A DNA stretch of 16,827 bases. It comes from Ichthyophonus hoferi (lineage: Eukaryota; Opisthokonta; Ichthyosporea; Ichthyophonida; Ichthyophonidae). The stretch is taken from assembly GCA_002751075.1 (NCBI GenBank), contig NAOQ01000522.1:1-16827 (forward strand), written 5' to 3'. Below are positions 8,501-14,354 of the stretch, one piece after another. A model generated the notes under the pieces. It did not search any database, was not told the DNA's origin, and saw only the letters and a list, made by a program, of their open reading frames with translations. Every line of letters begins with the position of its first letter. Position 1 is the stretch's first letter. A program made the position numbers and the translations under genes.

Positions 8501-9916
8501 GAAGTTCGGTACATAAGAAGAGACAGGACACATCGTATTTATAGAAACATAAAAATAAAAATAACAATAAACTGAATAGTAAAAAGTTACAGAAAAAGAT
8601 AAAGCGGAGATAGAAATAGAAATGCAATAGTAACTGATTAAAGAGATGGCAATTGATTATTTGAAGCGCGTATATCCTTCTGAATAATGAGAAAATGTGT
8701 AAATAATATAAGCTTTGGACAATATTCTACCCACCTAGCTATGTGTGTAAGTTTGTCTTCTTCCTGTGTTCTCATTAACCCGTTATGCTTCTTGGCCTGG
8801 GCTATCTGCACTTGAACCTTTTGATTTTCTTGCTCCGTGCTCTCGAGTAGATTGTTGTCAGCTGGAAATTATAAAAGGTTACTCATTAAGCTATCGTATA
8901 TAAATGATAATTCTTTAAAATAATAGAACGTAGATATGATTTATTAAACTGACTTGTAAATAGATGTTTAAAAATTAGTTTAATTTAACATAAACACATA
9001 GGTTAGGAAACAATGTTAAAAAAGAAAAACTGTAAAATGTAAAAAATGGCAATTGTAAAAGCATACCCTCCAACTCCTGTAGAAGGTGTATACTCTCCCC
9101 CTGTTGTTTGGCGCACTCTGTACAAAACCTAATTAGTTTTAGTGCAATACGATTTGATCTGGTTTAAGGTTAACAACAAAGAAGCCAAAAAATAATGAAG
9201 AACTAAAATTAAAATTGTAGCAGTTGCACAAAATAGTAGTTCCAAAATGTCGCATCACTTAATAATTTACATCACCGATCACGGATCCCGTCAAATAAAA
9301 AATTATCATGGCTTTTTTCGTTATGGAAGGTGTATGTATTTCTTATAGTTTCTTGGAAGAAAAACATTCAAAGGAACAAACTCAAACGCAGATTAAAGTA
9401 ATGACATAGAATTTATATAGATGAGAGTTCAAAAATATAGGCAGATGGACGTATGAATGACGCTACATAATATACACTAAAACACATACAGATACACGCA
9501 TATATATATATAACTTCCCAATGGGCCTCATGCCTTGATAATTTGTAGACCGGCGCACTAAGCCTCCATCACACTTAAACTTCTCTATATCATTCTATGG
9601 ACAATTGCCTAGACAGGTATCAATATATATTGATATGCAAGTATGCAAATACAAGCAGGACATACATATATGCACAGGAAAGAAAGGATGGGTATGCTTG
9701 TACGTAGCCACTTATGGGGAGATGTATGTGCATTTACAACTATCATATATTCTTACACTTCTACTTATGCGCTTATATATGCACTCATATATATCACTAA
9801 TTATACACAGATAGAGTTGCTAACTATCTGGGGAACATAGGTATTTTGTGGAGAAGGAGACAATTACCTCCTTCGAACTTTCTCAGGTAGTCCTCCAAGT
9901 GACTATCATACTCCAT
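1808..9916 (-). CDS. Gene A: split gene for an unrecognised coiled-coil protein with a disordered tail
   Basis: This is a whole-gene model assembled by eye from 12 exons: 9937..9868, 9117..9067, 8861..8735, 8340..8251, 7790..7660, 7191..7078, 6437..6344, 5887..5789, 4781..4715, 4204..4147, 3594..3547 and 2847..1808. All introns are GT...AG and every junction keeps frame, which would be unlikely by chance across eleven joins. The product is about 655 residues. Residues 1-157 are charged and heptad-like (coiled coil). Residues 158-185 are Pro/Ser-rich. Residues 190-218 look globular. Residues 220-275 form a second coiled coil. Residues 311-655 are Ser/Asn/Thr/Pro-rich with five prolines near 631-635. 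There is no signal peptide or membrane segment, so a cytoplasmic or nuclear scaffold-type protein is the inference. I do not recognise the family. The proposed start is ATG 9916..9914 (A at -3, G at +4), with an in-frame TAG just upstream at genomic level. The C-terminus may instead run on into exons 1155..1031 and 190..144. Confidence 0.62.
2848..3546 (-). other. Gene A intron 11, with an Ig-like open segment
   Basis: The intron carries a second strong acceptor at 3030 (pyrimidine tract 3031-3053 on the minus strand). The open segment 3029..2916 after it ends in a stop. Its coding-like sequence is described under findings. The rest is AT-rich without gene signals. Confidence 0.45.
3547..3594 (-). 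CDS. Gene A exon 11 (candidate)
   Basis: The acceptor is TTTAACCTAG and the donor ATTG|GTGGGA. The 48-nt exon completes Glu and reads TPSQKKALAQVIIAI, leaving G. The frame is open from an ATG at 3622 to a TAA at 3518, so as an unspliced frame it would give 34 residues. I prefer it as an internal exon because its phases fit exon 10 and exon 12. It is short, and this support is modest. Confidence 0.5.
3595..4146 (-). other. Gene A intron 10
   Basis: Donor GTACGT and acceptor TTTAACCTAG bound this intron. It is AT-rich, with TATAA repeats near 4081-4117. No further exon is seen. Confidence 0.5.
4147..4204 (-). CDS. Gene A exon 10
   Basis: The acceptor is TTTAACTAG and the donor AGTG|GTACGT. 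The 58-nt exon reads VEACQATTNNITGPDRECS and leaves G. The other two frames contain stops. It holds two cysteines fifteen residues apart (C4 and C18 minus flanks) and an NIT site. With no signal peptide seen in the gene, extracellular use of these is not implied. Confidence 0.6.
4205..4714 (-). other. Gene A intron 9
   Basis: Donor GTGAGG and acceptor TTTAACTAG bound this AT-rich intron. It holds the palindrome ATGTACGTACAT near 4413-4424 within a run of TGTACA-like words. No exon is seen. Confidence 0.55.
4715..4781 (-). CDS. Gene A exon 9, second coiled coil continued
   Basis: The acceptor AACCCAACCGCAG and the strong donor CAG|GTGAGG flank a 67-nt exon reading LADVLEQRVVILENKTLQGT then NQ, ending in phase 0. 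Leu/Val/Ile occupy heptad-like positions. One other frame is also open, but only this frame joins exons 8 and 10. Confidence 0.72.
4782..5788 (-). other. Gene A intron 8
   Basis: This is the longest well-bounded intron of gene A. It contains the (AAT)n array at 5499-5556. The two open frames across that array (minus 5645..5460 and 5572..5354) are poly-Leu and poly-Ile artefacts of the repeat. No exon is seen. Confidence 0.55.
5499..5556. repeat. (AAT)n microsatellite, about 19 copies
   Basis: This is a perfect trinucleotide run of about 58 bp, with an imperfect leader from about 5489. It lies in gene A intron 8. Confidence 0.95.
5789..5887 (-). CDS. Gene A exon 8, second coiled coil
   Basis: The acceptor is TTTTATCAG and the donor GAAAC|GTACAC. 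The exon reads AKAKNYYDSLLTVYEQTVKD then MILAEQHAAKIE, strongly helical and amphipathic. An in-frame ATG at 5901..5899 would give an alternative N-terminus (MHFIRAKAK). The phase match to exon 7, and the pyrimidine-containing acceptor that overlaps that ATG, favour an internal exon. It leaves two bases that make Thr with exon 9. Confidence 0.72.
5888..6343 (-). other. Gene A intron 7
   Basis: The donor GTAAGA is near-ideal. The intron includes a perfect 14-bp tandem duplication at 6267-6294 and a small inverted repeat, AAGACGT near 6226 and ACGTCTT near 6253. No exon is seen. Confidence 0.55.
6267..6294. repeat. 14-bp perfect tandem duplication
   Basis: ACAGAGAGCAGCAT occurs twice with no gap. 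It is non-AT-rich and so stands out in the intron. It looks like a recent slippage or replication duplication. Confidence 0.9.
6344..6437 (-). CDS. Gene A exon 7, small globular-looking segment
   Basis: The acceptor is CCTAAACAG and the donor GATAT|GTAAGA, a near-ideal donor. The exon reads SHVFIRDLLTPENILVTVVM then EPADTADIVD. If the donor were ignored, the frame would end at once (ATG then TAA), making this look like a last exon. Splicing at GTAAGA instead joins exon 8 in frame with Ile at the junction, and I prefer that. The alternating hydrophobic pattern suggests a beta-hairpin or small fold between the two coiled coils. Confidence 0.72.
6438..7077 (-). other. Gene A intron 6
   Basis: Donor GTGATT and acceptor CCTAAACAG bound an AT-rich stretch without recognisable coding sequence. 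Confidence 0.55.
7078..7191 (-). CDS. Gene A exon 6, end of coiled coil and Pro/Ser linker
   Basis: The acceptor is GTTATACAG and the donor GAGG|GTGATT. The exon completes Ile and reads NEIEEQLPKPKIITSTPAAV then IAEKLSLSPPKNKHFAE. The first eight residues continue the helix from exon 5. A proline-containing linker follows, with SPP and TP sites that could be phosphorylated (inference). It leaves G, which joins exon 7 as Asp. Confidence 0.74.
7192..7659 (-). other. Gene A intron 5
   Basis: Donor GTACAT and acceptor GTTATACAG bound this intron. It contains a short (ATT)n run near 7366-7386 and a GC-rich, strand-biased stretch at 7316-7341 that stands out from its surroundings. Confidence 0.55.
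7660..7790 (-). CDS. Gene A exon 5, basic coiled coil
   Basis: The acceptor is TTTAACAG and the donor GAAA|GTACAT. The 131-nt exon completes Glu and encodes 43 residues, including NKFECLLIKYKGEENRRLDN and EGLRERRDMLMAE. It is rich in Arg, Lys and Glu with regularly spaced Leu/Ile/Met, which suggests an alpha-helical coiled coil. One base is carried into exon 6. The open frame seen antisense over 7625..7855 is a shadow of this exon. Confidence 0.75.
7791..8250 (-). other. Gene A intron 4
   Basis: Donor GTATGT and acceptor TTTAACAG bound this intron. It carries a 22-base plus-strand T run at 8067-8088. No exon is seen. Confidence 0.55.
8067..8088. repeat. Poly-T run, 22 bases
   Basis: An uninterrupted T run on the plus strand, poly-A on the gene A strand. 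No target-site duplication or element body is evident next to it, so a retroposed origin is not supported. Confidence 0.9.
8251..8340 (-). CDS. Gene A exon 4, coiled coil (5' edge uncertain)
   Basis: The donor is CTTGA|GTATGT. In the preferred model the acceptor is CAACAAG before 8340, with a CTAAC branch-point-like site about 20 nt upstream. The exon completes Ser from exon 3 and reads STNIHEPLSRHIKILKAEIE, then TKNIENKGL. The frame is open further 5' to 8375, where ATTAG|CCAGAG could be a phase-0 acceptor. That edge would pair with the alternative exon 3 donor and add about a dozen residues. An ATG at 8354..8352 lies in that extension. The 3' junction, giving Glu with exon 5, is firm. Confidence 0.62.
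8341..8734 (-). other. Gene A intron 3
   Basis: Bounded by GTGGGT and, in the preferred model, CAACAAG. The minus-strand open frame 8627..8406 is Phe/Leu-rich from A-rich sequence on the plus strand and is not convincing. The stretch 8341-8375 may be exonic in an alternative model. Confidence 0.45.
8735..8861 (-). CDS. Gene A exon 3, coiled coil
   Basis: The acceptor is ATTTCCAG and the donor AG|GTGGGT. The 127-nt exon completes an Ala codon, then encodes 41 residues beginning DNNLLESTEQENQKVQ and ending EEDKLTHIA, leaving AG. Only this frame is open; the other two meet stops. The composition (Glu, Gln, Lys, with spaced Leu/Val/Ile) is coiled coil. Its GC content stands well above the flanking introns. 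A second possible donor six bases further on (TGG|GTAGAA) would end the exon in phase 0. Confidence 0.75.
9067..9117 (-). CDS. Gene A exon 2
   Basis: The acceptor TTTTGTACAG precedes AGTGCGCC and the donor is GG|GTATGC. The 51-nt exon takes one base from exon 1 to make Glu, then reads CAKQQGESIHLLQELE and leaves one base. The Leu/Ile spacing is typical of a coiled coil. The other frames do not join both neighbours. Confidence 0.68.
9118..9867 (-). other. Gene A intron 1
   Basis: Donor GTAATT and acceptor TTTTGTACAG bound 750 bp. A GC-richer patch at about 9548-9570 and a run of TATGCA/ATATGC words at 9630-9790 give two overlapping plus-strand open frames (9605..9840), which start at TTG or lack any splice context. 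No gene is called there. Confidence 0.5.
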
Positions 9917-9937
9917 CCTCAAGTCTTGATTAATGGT
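9868..9937 (-). CDS. Gene A exon 1 (start codon exon, 5' edge uncertain)
   Basis: The coding part from ATG 9916 reads MEYDSHLEDYLRKFEG and ends G|GTAATT, leaving one base. A possible acceptor (ATTAG) abuts 9937, so an additional 5' exon could exist and the ATG could be internal. The ATG has a strong context (AGGATGG) and an in-frame TAG lies at 9940..9938 on the same strand, which favours a true start here. The residue pattern is amphipathic and acidic, in keeping with the coiled coil that follows. The TGTGG motif cluster lies about 100-340 bp upstream. Confidence 0.6.
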
Positions 9938-10033
9938 CTAATCTGATAATTATTCTTTAAATTAGTTTATCTTAAACATTTCATGTCACATAGATTACTC
10001 TAGTGCATTTCACACATATATAGAGTATTCTCG

Positions 10034-10280
10034 CATGTGGCCAAATTAACTGTGGTATTTTATAATCAATTGTGGGTAAAAACGGTCATTATGTGTGACC
10101 CTAGTGGTTAACCTTGAATTCAATAAACATTATGCATAAGCCCAAACTAAACTGTGGGGTTTATTAGGTAATAAATTGTGGCATTATTTAGCTAAGTAGG
10201 ATAATTTAAGTGTCGGCTCAGTCTACGCGTGTGAGACTAAAGAGCAGTTAATACAGTTAATTAGAAACTTAGTTGTGGTA
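10034..10280. promoter_or_regulatory. Cluster of TGTGG motifs upstream of gene A
   Basis: TGTGG occurs six times on the plus strand (10036, 10051, 10071, 10153, 10177, 10274) and never on the other strand within this stretch. Two copies are TGTGGT, which reads ACCACA on the gene A strand and matches the RUNX core. A related AGTGGTTA lies at 10103. The cluster is about 100-360 bp upstream of the proposed gene A start. Part of it is a diverged duplication: AACTGTGG followed by AATTGTGG near 10048-10075 and again near 10150-10181. Confidence 0.35.
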
Positions 10281-13200
10281 TTATATGTTATGACTCAATA
10301 CCAAATCACATTCCAATAATATATATACTTATACATAATGGCTATCCAGTTCTGTAGACTATTGAGCGTATTAATAATAATGATATTCGTGTATTTCTAA
10401 AAGCCTCATGAATGAATTAACAACATAACACAAATATAAGGTACTTCACATGTAAGCTGTATTTACTGATAATATTTCAATAATTATTCTATAAATATAT
10501 GTTCTGGCATATATATATACGCCATTCTCCAAAAGCACAGCCTCGTTTAATTAAAGAGGCAAGTTATATATAATTGTATGCATAACTAATTGAATTTTGT
10601 ATAAAGATATGACTTTAAAAATATTTTAAATTATCACAGGTCAATAAGTCTTTAATATAGAATATGTTTATCTCTAATAATAACTTTAATACTTTCCATT
10701 TATTATATTAAACCCAATTTTGTACAGTCAGACTAAGAAACAGATTCGGGTCTTTATCTCTGTTACTTATATTGTTCAATTGTATCGATAAACGTTTAGT
10801 ATAGAATCAAGCAAATACAAATATTCTGAGCCACTGTACAATCATATATAGGTGGAAATATGCTTATGAATTGGTTGTATAGACAAGGAAAGGGAAAAAT
10901 TAATATATACTTAAACCTAAGTAATAAAAAGAGCTAGAGTCTATGTATAATAGAGTATAGAGGGTGCTTATATCTAGATATCATTGAGCAAGTTTAAATG
11001 TTAGGTTGACGTGTCGTGACTAAATTATGTTGAAATAGGATAGCGCTTGTTTACAGTGGACAATATTTTTGGATATAGATATGTATTGCTGATAGACTGG
11101 AAGACTACATGAATCACCTGATAAAAACTCTCAATTTGATGTTTGATAGTGTAAGACCAGAATTAACCTTGTACCATAGTTAAGGTTAGCTGTTTCAGAC
11201 TAAGTTGTAGCAAGGCGATATAGTAATTACTTACCTACACCTGTTTCTGCAAGTAAAAGTTATATCTATGGCAAAACTGTAATGAATGATTCCGATGTAT
11301 ATATGAACTGCACCCTTTATGTGCTATAAACAAAGTCAATTTCTTTCCTGGAGCCAGGTGACCTCATAATGTACATACATACATAGCTACTTCTATAATG
11401 ACTATCTTCCCTCTCTACCTTTACGAAAATTACGTGCTTGCATAATATTTAATTATAAGTATATACATATTCTATAAGCAATGTTCATATCTGGTTTTTT
11501 ATTGCTTTTTTTTTATCAAAAAAAAAAAAAAACATTTTACCCCTATTAAGACTAAAATATTTATTGTTTTCCCGCCATATCCAAACCTTTATCAACATAT
11601 GACCTCTATCCAATTGTAGTAGATTAAGACTCTGAAGGTTCGGTAAAAAATACTAACATCATGGGCAGTATAAGATATTGTAAATAATTAAAATACTATT
11701 TACTACATTGTTTATATGTAATACTATATATATCTATAGTTTTATCTTTCTTTGATAATCTTTGTTTCACTCGGAACCATTTGATCTATGTACCATAATT
11801 ATAATACCTACTCATTCAATAATCTTATATCTCCAATAGCCAACAGGTAAACAAAAATAAAAATTGGTACGGTCAAGTAACTCTACAAACGAGGTTAAGA
11901 ACAAAAAGGAAATGAACTATATATAGATTAATAATTATGTTTTATAAATATTGACGCATGTAACTTTGTTTAGATCAAATAAATAAATAAATAATTTTGT
12001 TATATGGATGATATAATAATACATATAATGCGTGTTCTTTTATCATTGCAATTCTTAATTAATGATTTGATATTGACGCCTCATACTGCTCATTCATCAT
12101 AACCGATTCTGAATAAATAGTGGAGCATGTGTGATACGTTACAATGATTCCTTATTTATTTATTTATATTTGAATCTGACAAATTCTATTTATTTAATGT
12201 CTATTGTTAATCAAATAGTAGAGATTATCTATCAAACCTACGTAGTAATGATTTAAATTAAGATTACTTCCTATATGCCATATTACATTAGTCTACAATT
12301 TGACCCAAATTCAGTCTCACTGTATCACGTGTGTTTATAATAGTATAAATCAATCACTCTGTGGTTGAGACAGGGCCTTCATGGTGTAAATATTATAAAT
12401 TGATATATATCTTTTGATGGCAATACATATATACATATATACATATATTACAGTCCGTATAACGTAACATCAATTTTGGACGATAGTAAAGTTGTTAATT
12501 AAATAGATCATTGAATTAATAATGCATATTTAGGTATTTATTTAAATTACATATTAGATTTTTTTGTAGTACGGTAATGGTATGAAACAAGTATTAGAAA
12601 TAGAACTAGTACTAGTGTTCCTAGGTTCTCTTTGTGAATAATTATATGTGTTATGAATATAATTATCATCTGATAAATAATACGCTATTAAAGTCCTACT
12701 AAACTCTATCTGAAGCTCACGTTTTTGGTCAGGTAAAAGTGAAGCCTTTAATTTCATCTCAGTAGTCTATTTTAAATATGATAATTGTGATCCGATTCTG
12801 ATTGAGAATAGATAGTAATTGTATTTATAACAGGAGAAATAGCAAAATTAAATTCCACTGGTTGGCTTTCCAGGTTGATATCTCAATTATAAAATTCTTA
12901 CTCTCTAGATAAATTTGACATAATATAAATATTAAATATCCAGAGTGTATAAATAAAAGCGAGACAGTATTGTTTGAATGACTGAACCGTAGTACCTTTG
13001 TTATTACCCGGAAACTTATTATATATGCATAATAATGAAAAATCAATAAGTTTATTTGTGAAATTCTAATTAGGTTCTGTAGATAAAAATTATTCTTTGA
13101 TTATTTGACTGAACATCACCTCAGCTCTAAATCATAGACCAATAAGAAGAATAATTAGCAACGACTTCCTATTAACCTTCATTAGTAAATATAGCCAAAT

Positions 13201-13929
13201 GCCTAAACGTGGTAACACTAAAAAAGAATAATCTATCTAATCGTAGTGAAAAATTTAGTTCCAATGTTTCTCAATGTGATACTAAAGCCAATGTAAAGAA
13301 ACAATAGGTAAAAAGTGCCGTGGAGCCTGTAGTTCCAACAATGGGCCTTTAACTTCAAATCTTCCTTCTATAGATTATACATAATTTTCATTGCATGTAA
13401 TTGATGTGGTTTACGAAAAATAATCTTCTAAACTATTTAGAGCTCTGGAAAACTAATCACCGTTATTAATTAATCTACTAAATTCTACCCTGTCTTTACT
13501 GATTTAATCAATTGAATGAGGTTAATCCCATGCGTAAGGAGTTACGATTCTAAGAGATTTAGTCGAGTCAAAAGCAGTGTTAATGTAATGTGTATATGAA
13601 TAAATATAGTTGCTGGTTTTTTTCTTAGAAACAAACGATATCGACATGTTGCATTGTGACTATGGACCAAACCAGGCTGCTTATATGTTATTTCTATTTC
13701 TCTTTCTATTTGTTTCTTATACTCCATATGTATCGTCTCTCTGATTATTGGACAGCCTTAGAAGACCCTATGTTTTTCAATACCAATGATCTTCTTGTAA
13801 ATAATGTTAAAAATAAAAAGTAACCAATAACCTACGTATATATAATAACAGCAATAAATAAATTAGCAACTATTTGCATTCCTTTGACGGAGTTCACACA
13901 AGTGGCTCTTGAATTAATTTAACCGCGTC

Positions 13930-13938
13930 CTATTGGCT
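13930..13938 (+). promoter_or_regulatory. Inverted CCAAT box upstream of gene B
   Basis: CTATTGGCT reads AGCCAATAG on the other strand, a good fit to the NF-Y site. It lies next to a rare CGCG in this AT-rich region and about 310 bp upstream of the gene B start codon. An AT-rich ATAAAA follows. Position and match suggest a promoter element; no transcript start is visible. Confidence 0.35.
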
Positions 13939-14249
13939 AGATAAAACAATAAAAATGATAATTAATACAATACAAGGTCTATTTGCGTCAAAATTGTACC
14001 AGCTATCAAAACATAACTATTTTTACCTTACTGTTGTTAGTTAGTGGGGTATGGATATATGGGGTTTTATTTAAATTTGCTATTATTATCATGTGTATCA
14101 AAGAAAGAGGGAAGGGTTACATTTTTTTTAGTTTTTCAAATCTAATCTTTGTAGTTTGAGGAACCGAAACTTGTTTTTTGTGGTTGGCAAAAAGCGGACC
14201 AAAAACTGAAGAATTTAACCTTATCAACATATATTTAGAAATTGATGCA

Positions 14250-14354
14250 ATGGATTTATCACCTGCCACTTTAAAACTCATGGCTCAGGCTGGTGTCTCT
14301 ATACCACCGGGACAGATAGAGGTTGATGGCTTGGTTGGACTAACCCTCATAGAG
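14250..14354 (+). CDS. Gene B exon 1 (start codon)
   Basis: ATG at 14250 has a strong context (G at -3, G at +4) and is the first ATG in a frame whose upstream stop is the TGA at 14157. The exon encodes MDLSPATLKLMAQAGVSIPP then GQIEVDGLVGLTLIE and ends in the donor GAG|GTGTGT, phase 0. The final segment aligns with the first strand and helix of RhoGAP domains. Confidence 0.75.

Larger units (their letters stand above)
9938..14249. other. Divergent intergenic region, no convincing gene
   Basis: About 4.3 kb of very AT-rich sequence lies between the start codons of genes A (minus) and B (plus). Open frames here, such as minus 12757..12554 and minus 13727..13542, are short, have A/T-biased composition and show no coherent splice partners. 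Small features seen are a T9/A16 hairpin at 11506-11533, AAATAAAT runs near 11980 and 12155, and three TACATATA units near 12424-12448. Promoters of both genes and possibly untranslated exons should lie here. Confidence 0.6.

Noticed and set aside
9605-9840. Two overlapping plus-strand frames (9605..9814 and 9643..9840)
   Set aside because: They lie within gene A intron 1, arise from TATGCA-rich sequence, and lack start and splice context.
11506-11533. T9/A16 hairpin resembling a terminator
   Set aside because: The window is eukaryotic; simple A and T runs next to each other are common in this AT-rich DNA.
12358-12382. Possible upstream first exon of gene A (MKALSQPQ, good ATG context ACCATGA, donor GTGATT)
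   Set aside because: It can be joined to exon 1 only through a weaker acceptor (CAAG before 9924). Such short matches occur by chance, and exon 1 has its own well-placed ATG.
12554-12757. Minus-strand frame with SLLPDQKRELQIEFSRTL
   Set aside because: It looks mildly coding at its start, but composition decays quickly, no acceptor or donor gives a consistent join, and I recognise nothing in it.
13542-13727. Minus-strand frame starting MEYKKQIEREIEITYKQPG
   Set aside because: The charged start comes from a purine-rich low-complexity tract; no good donor follows.
14178-14249. Upstream extension of gene B exon 1 (LAKSGPKTEEFNLINIYL)
   Set aside because: It begins with TTG, not ATG, and has no acceptor in a useful place; an in-frame TGA lies at 14157. 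It is most likely 5' untranslated.
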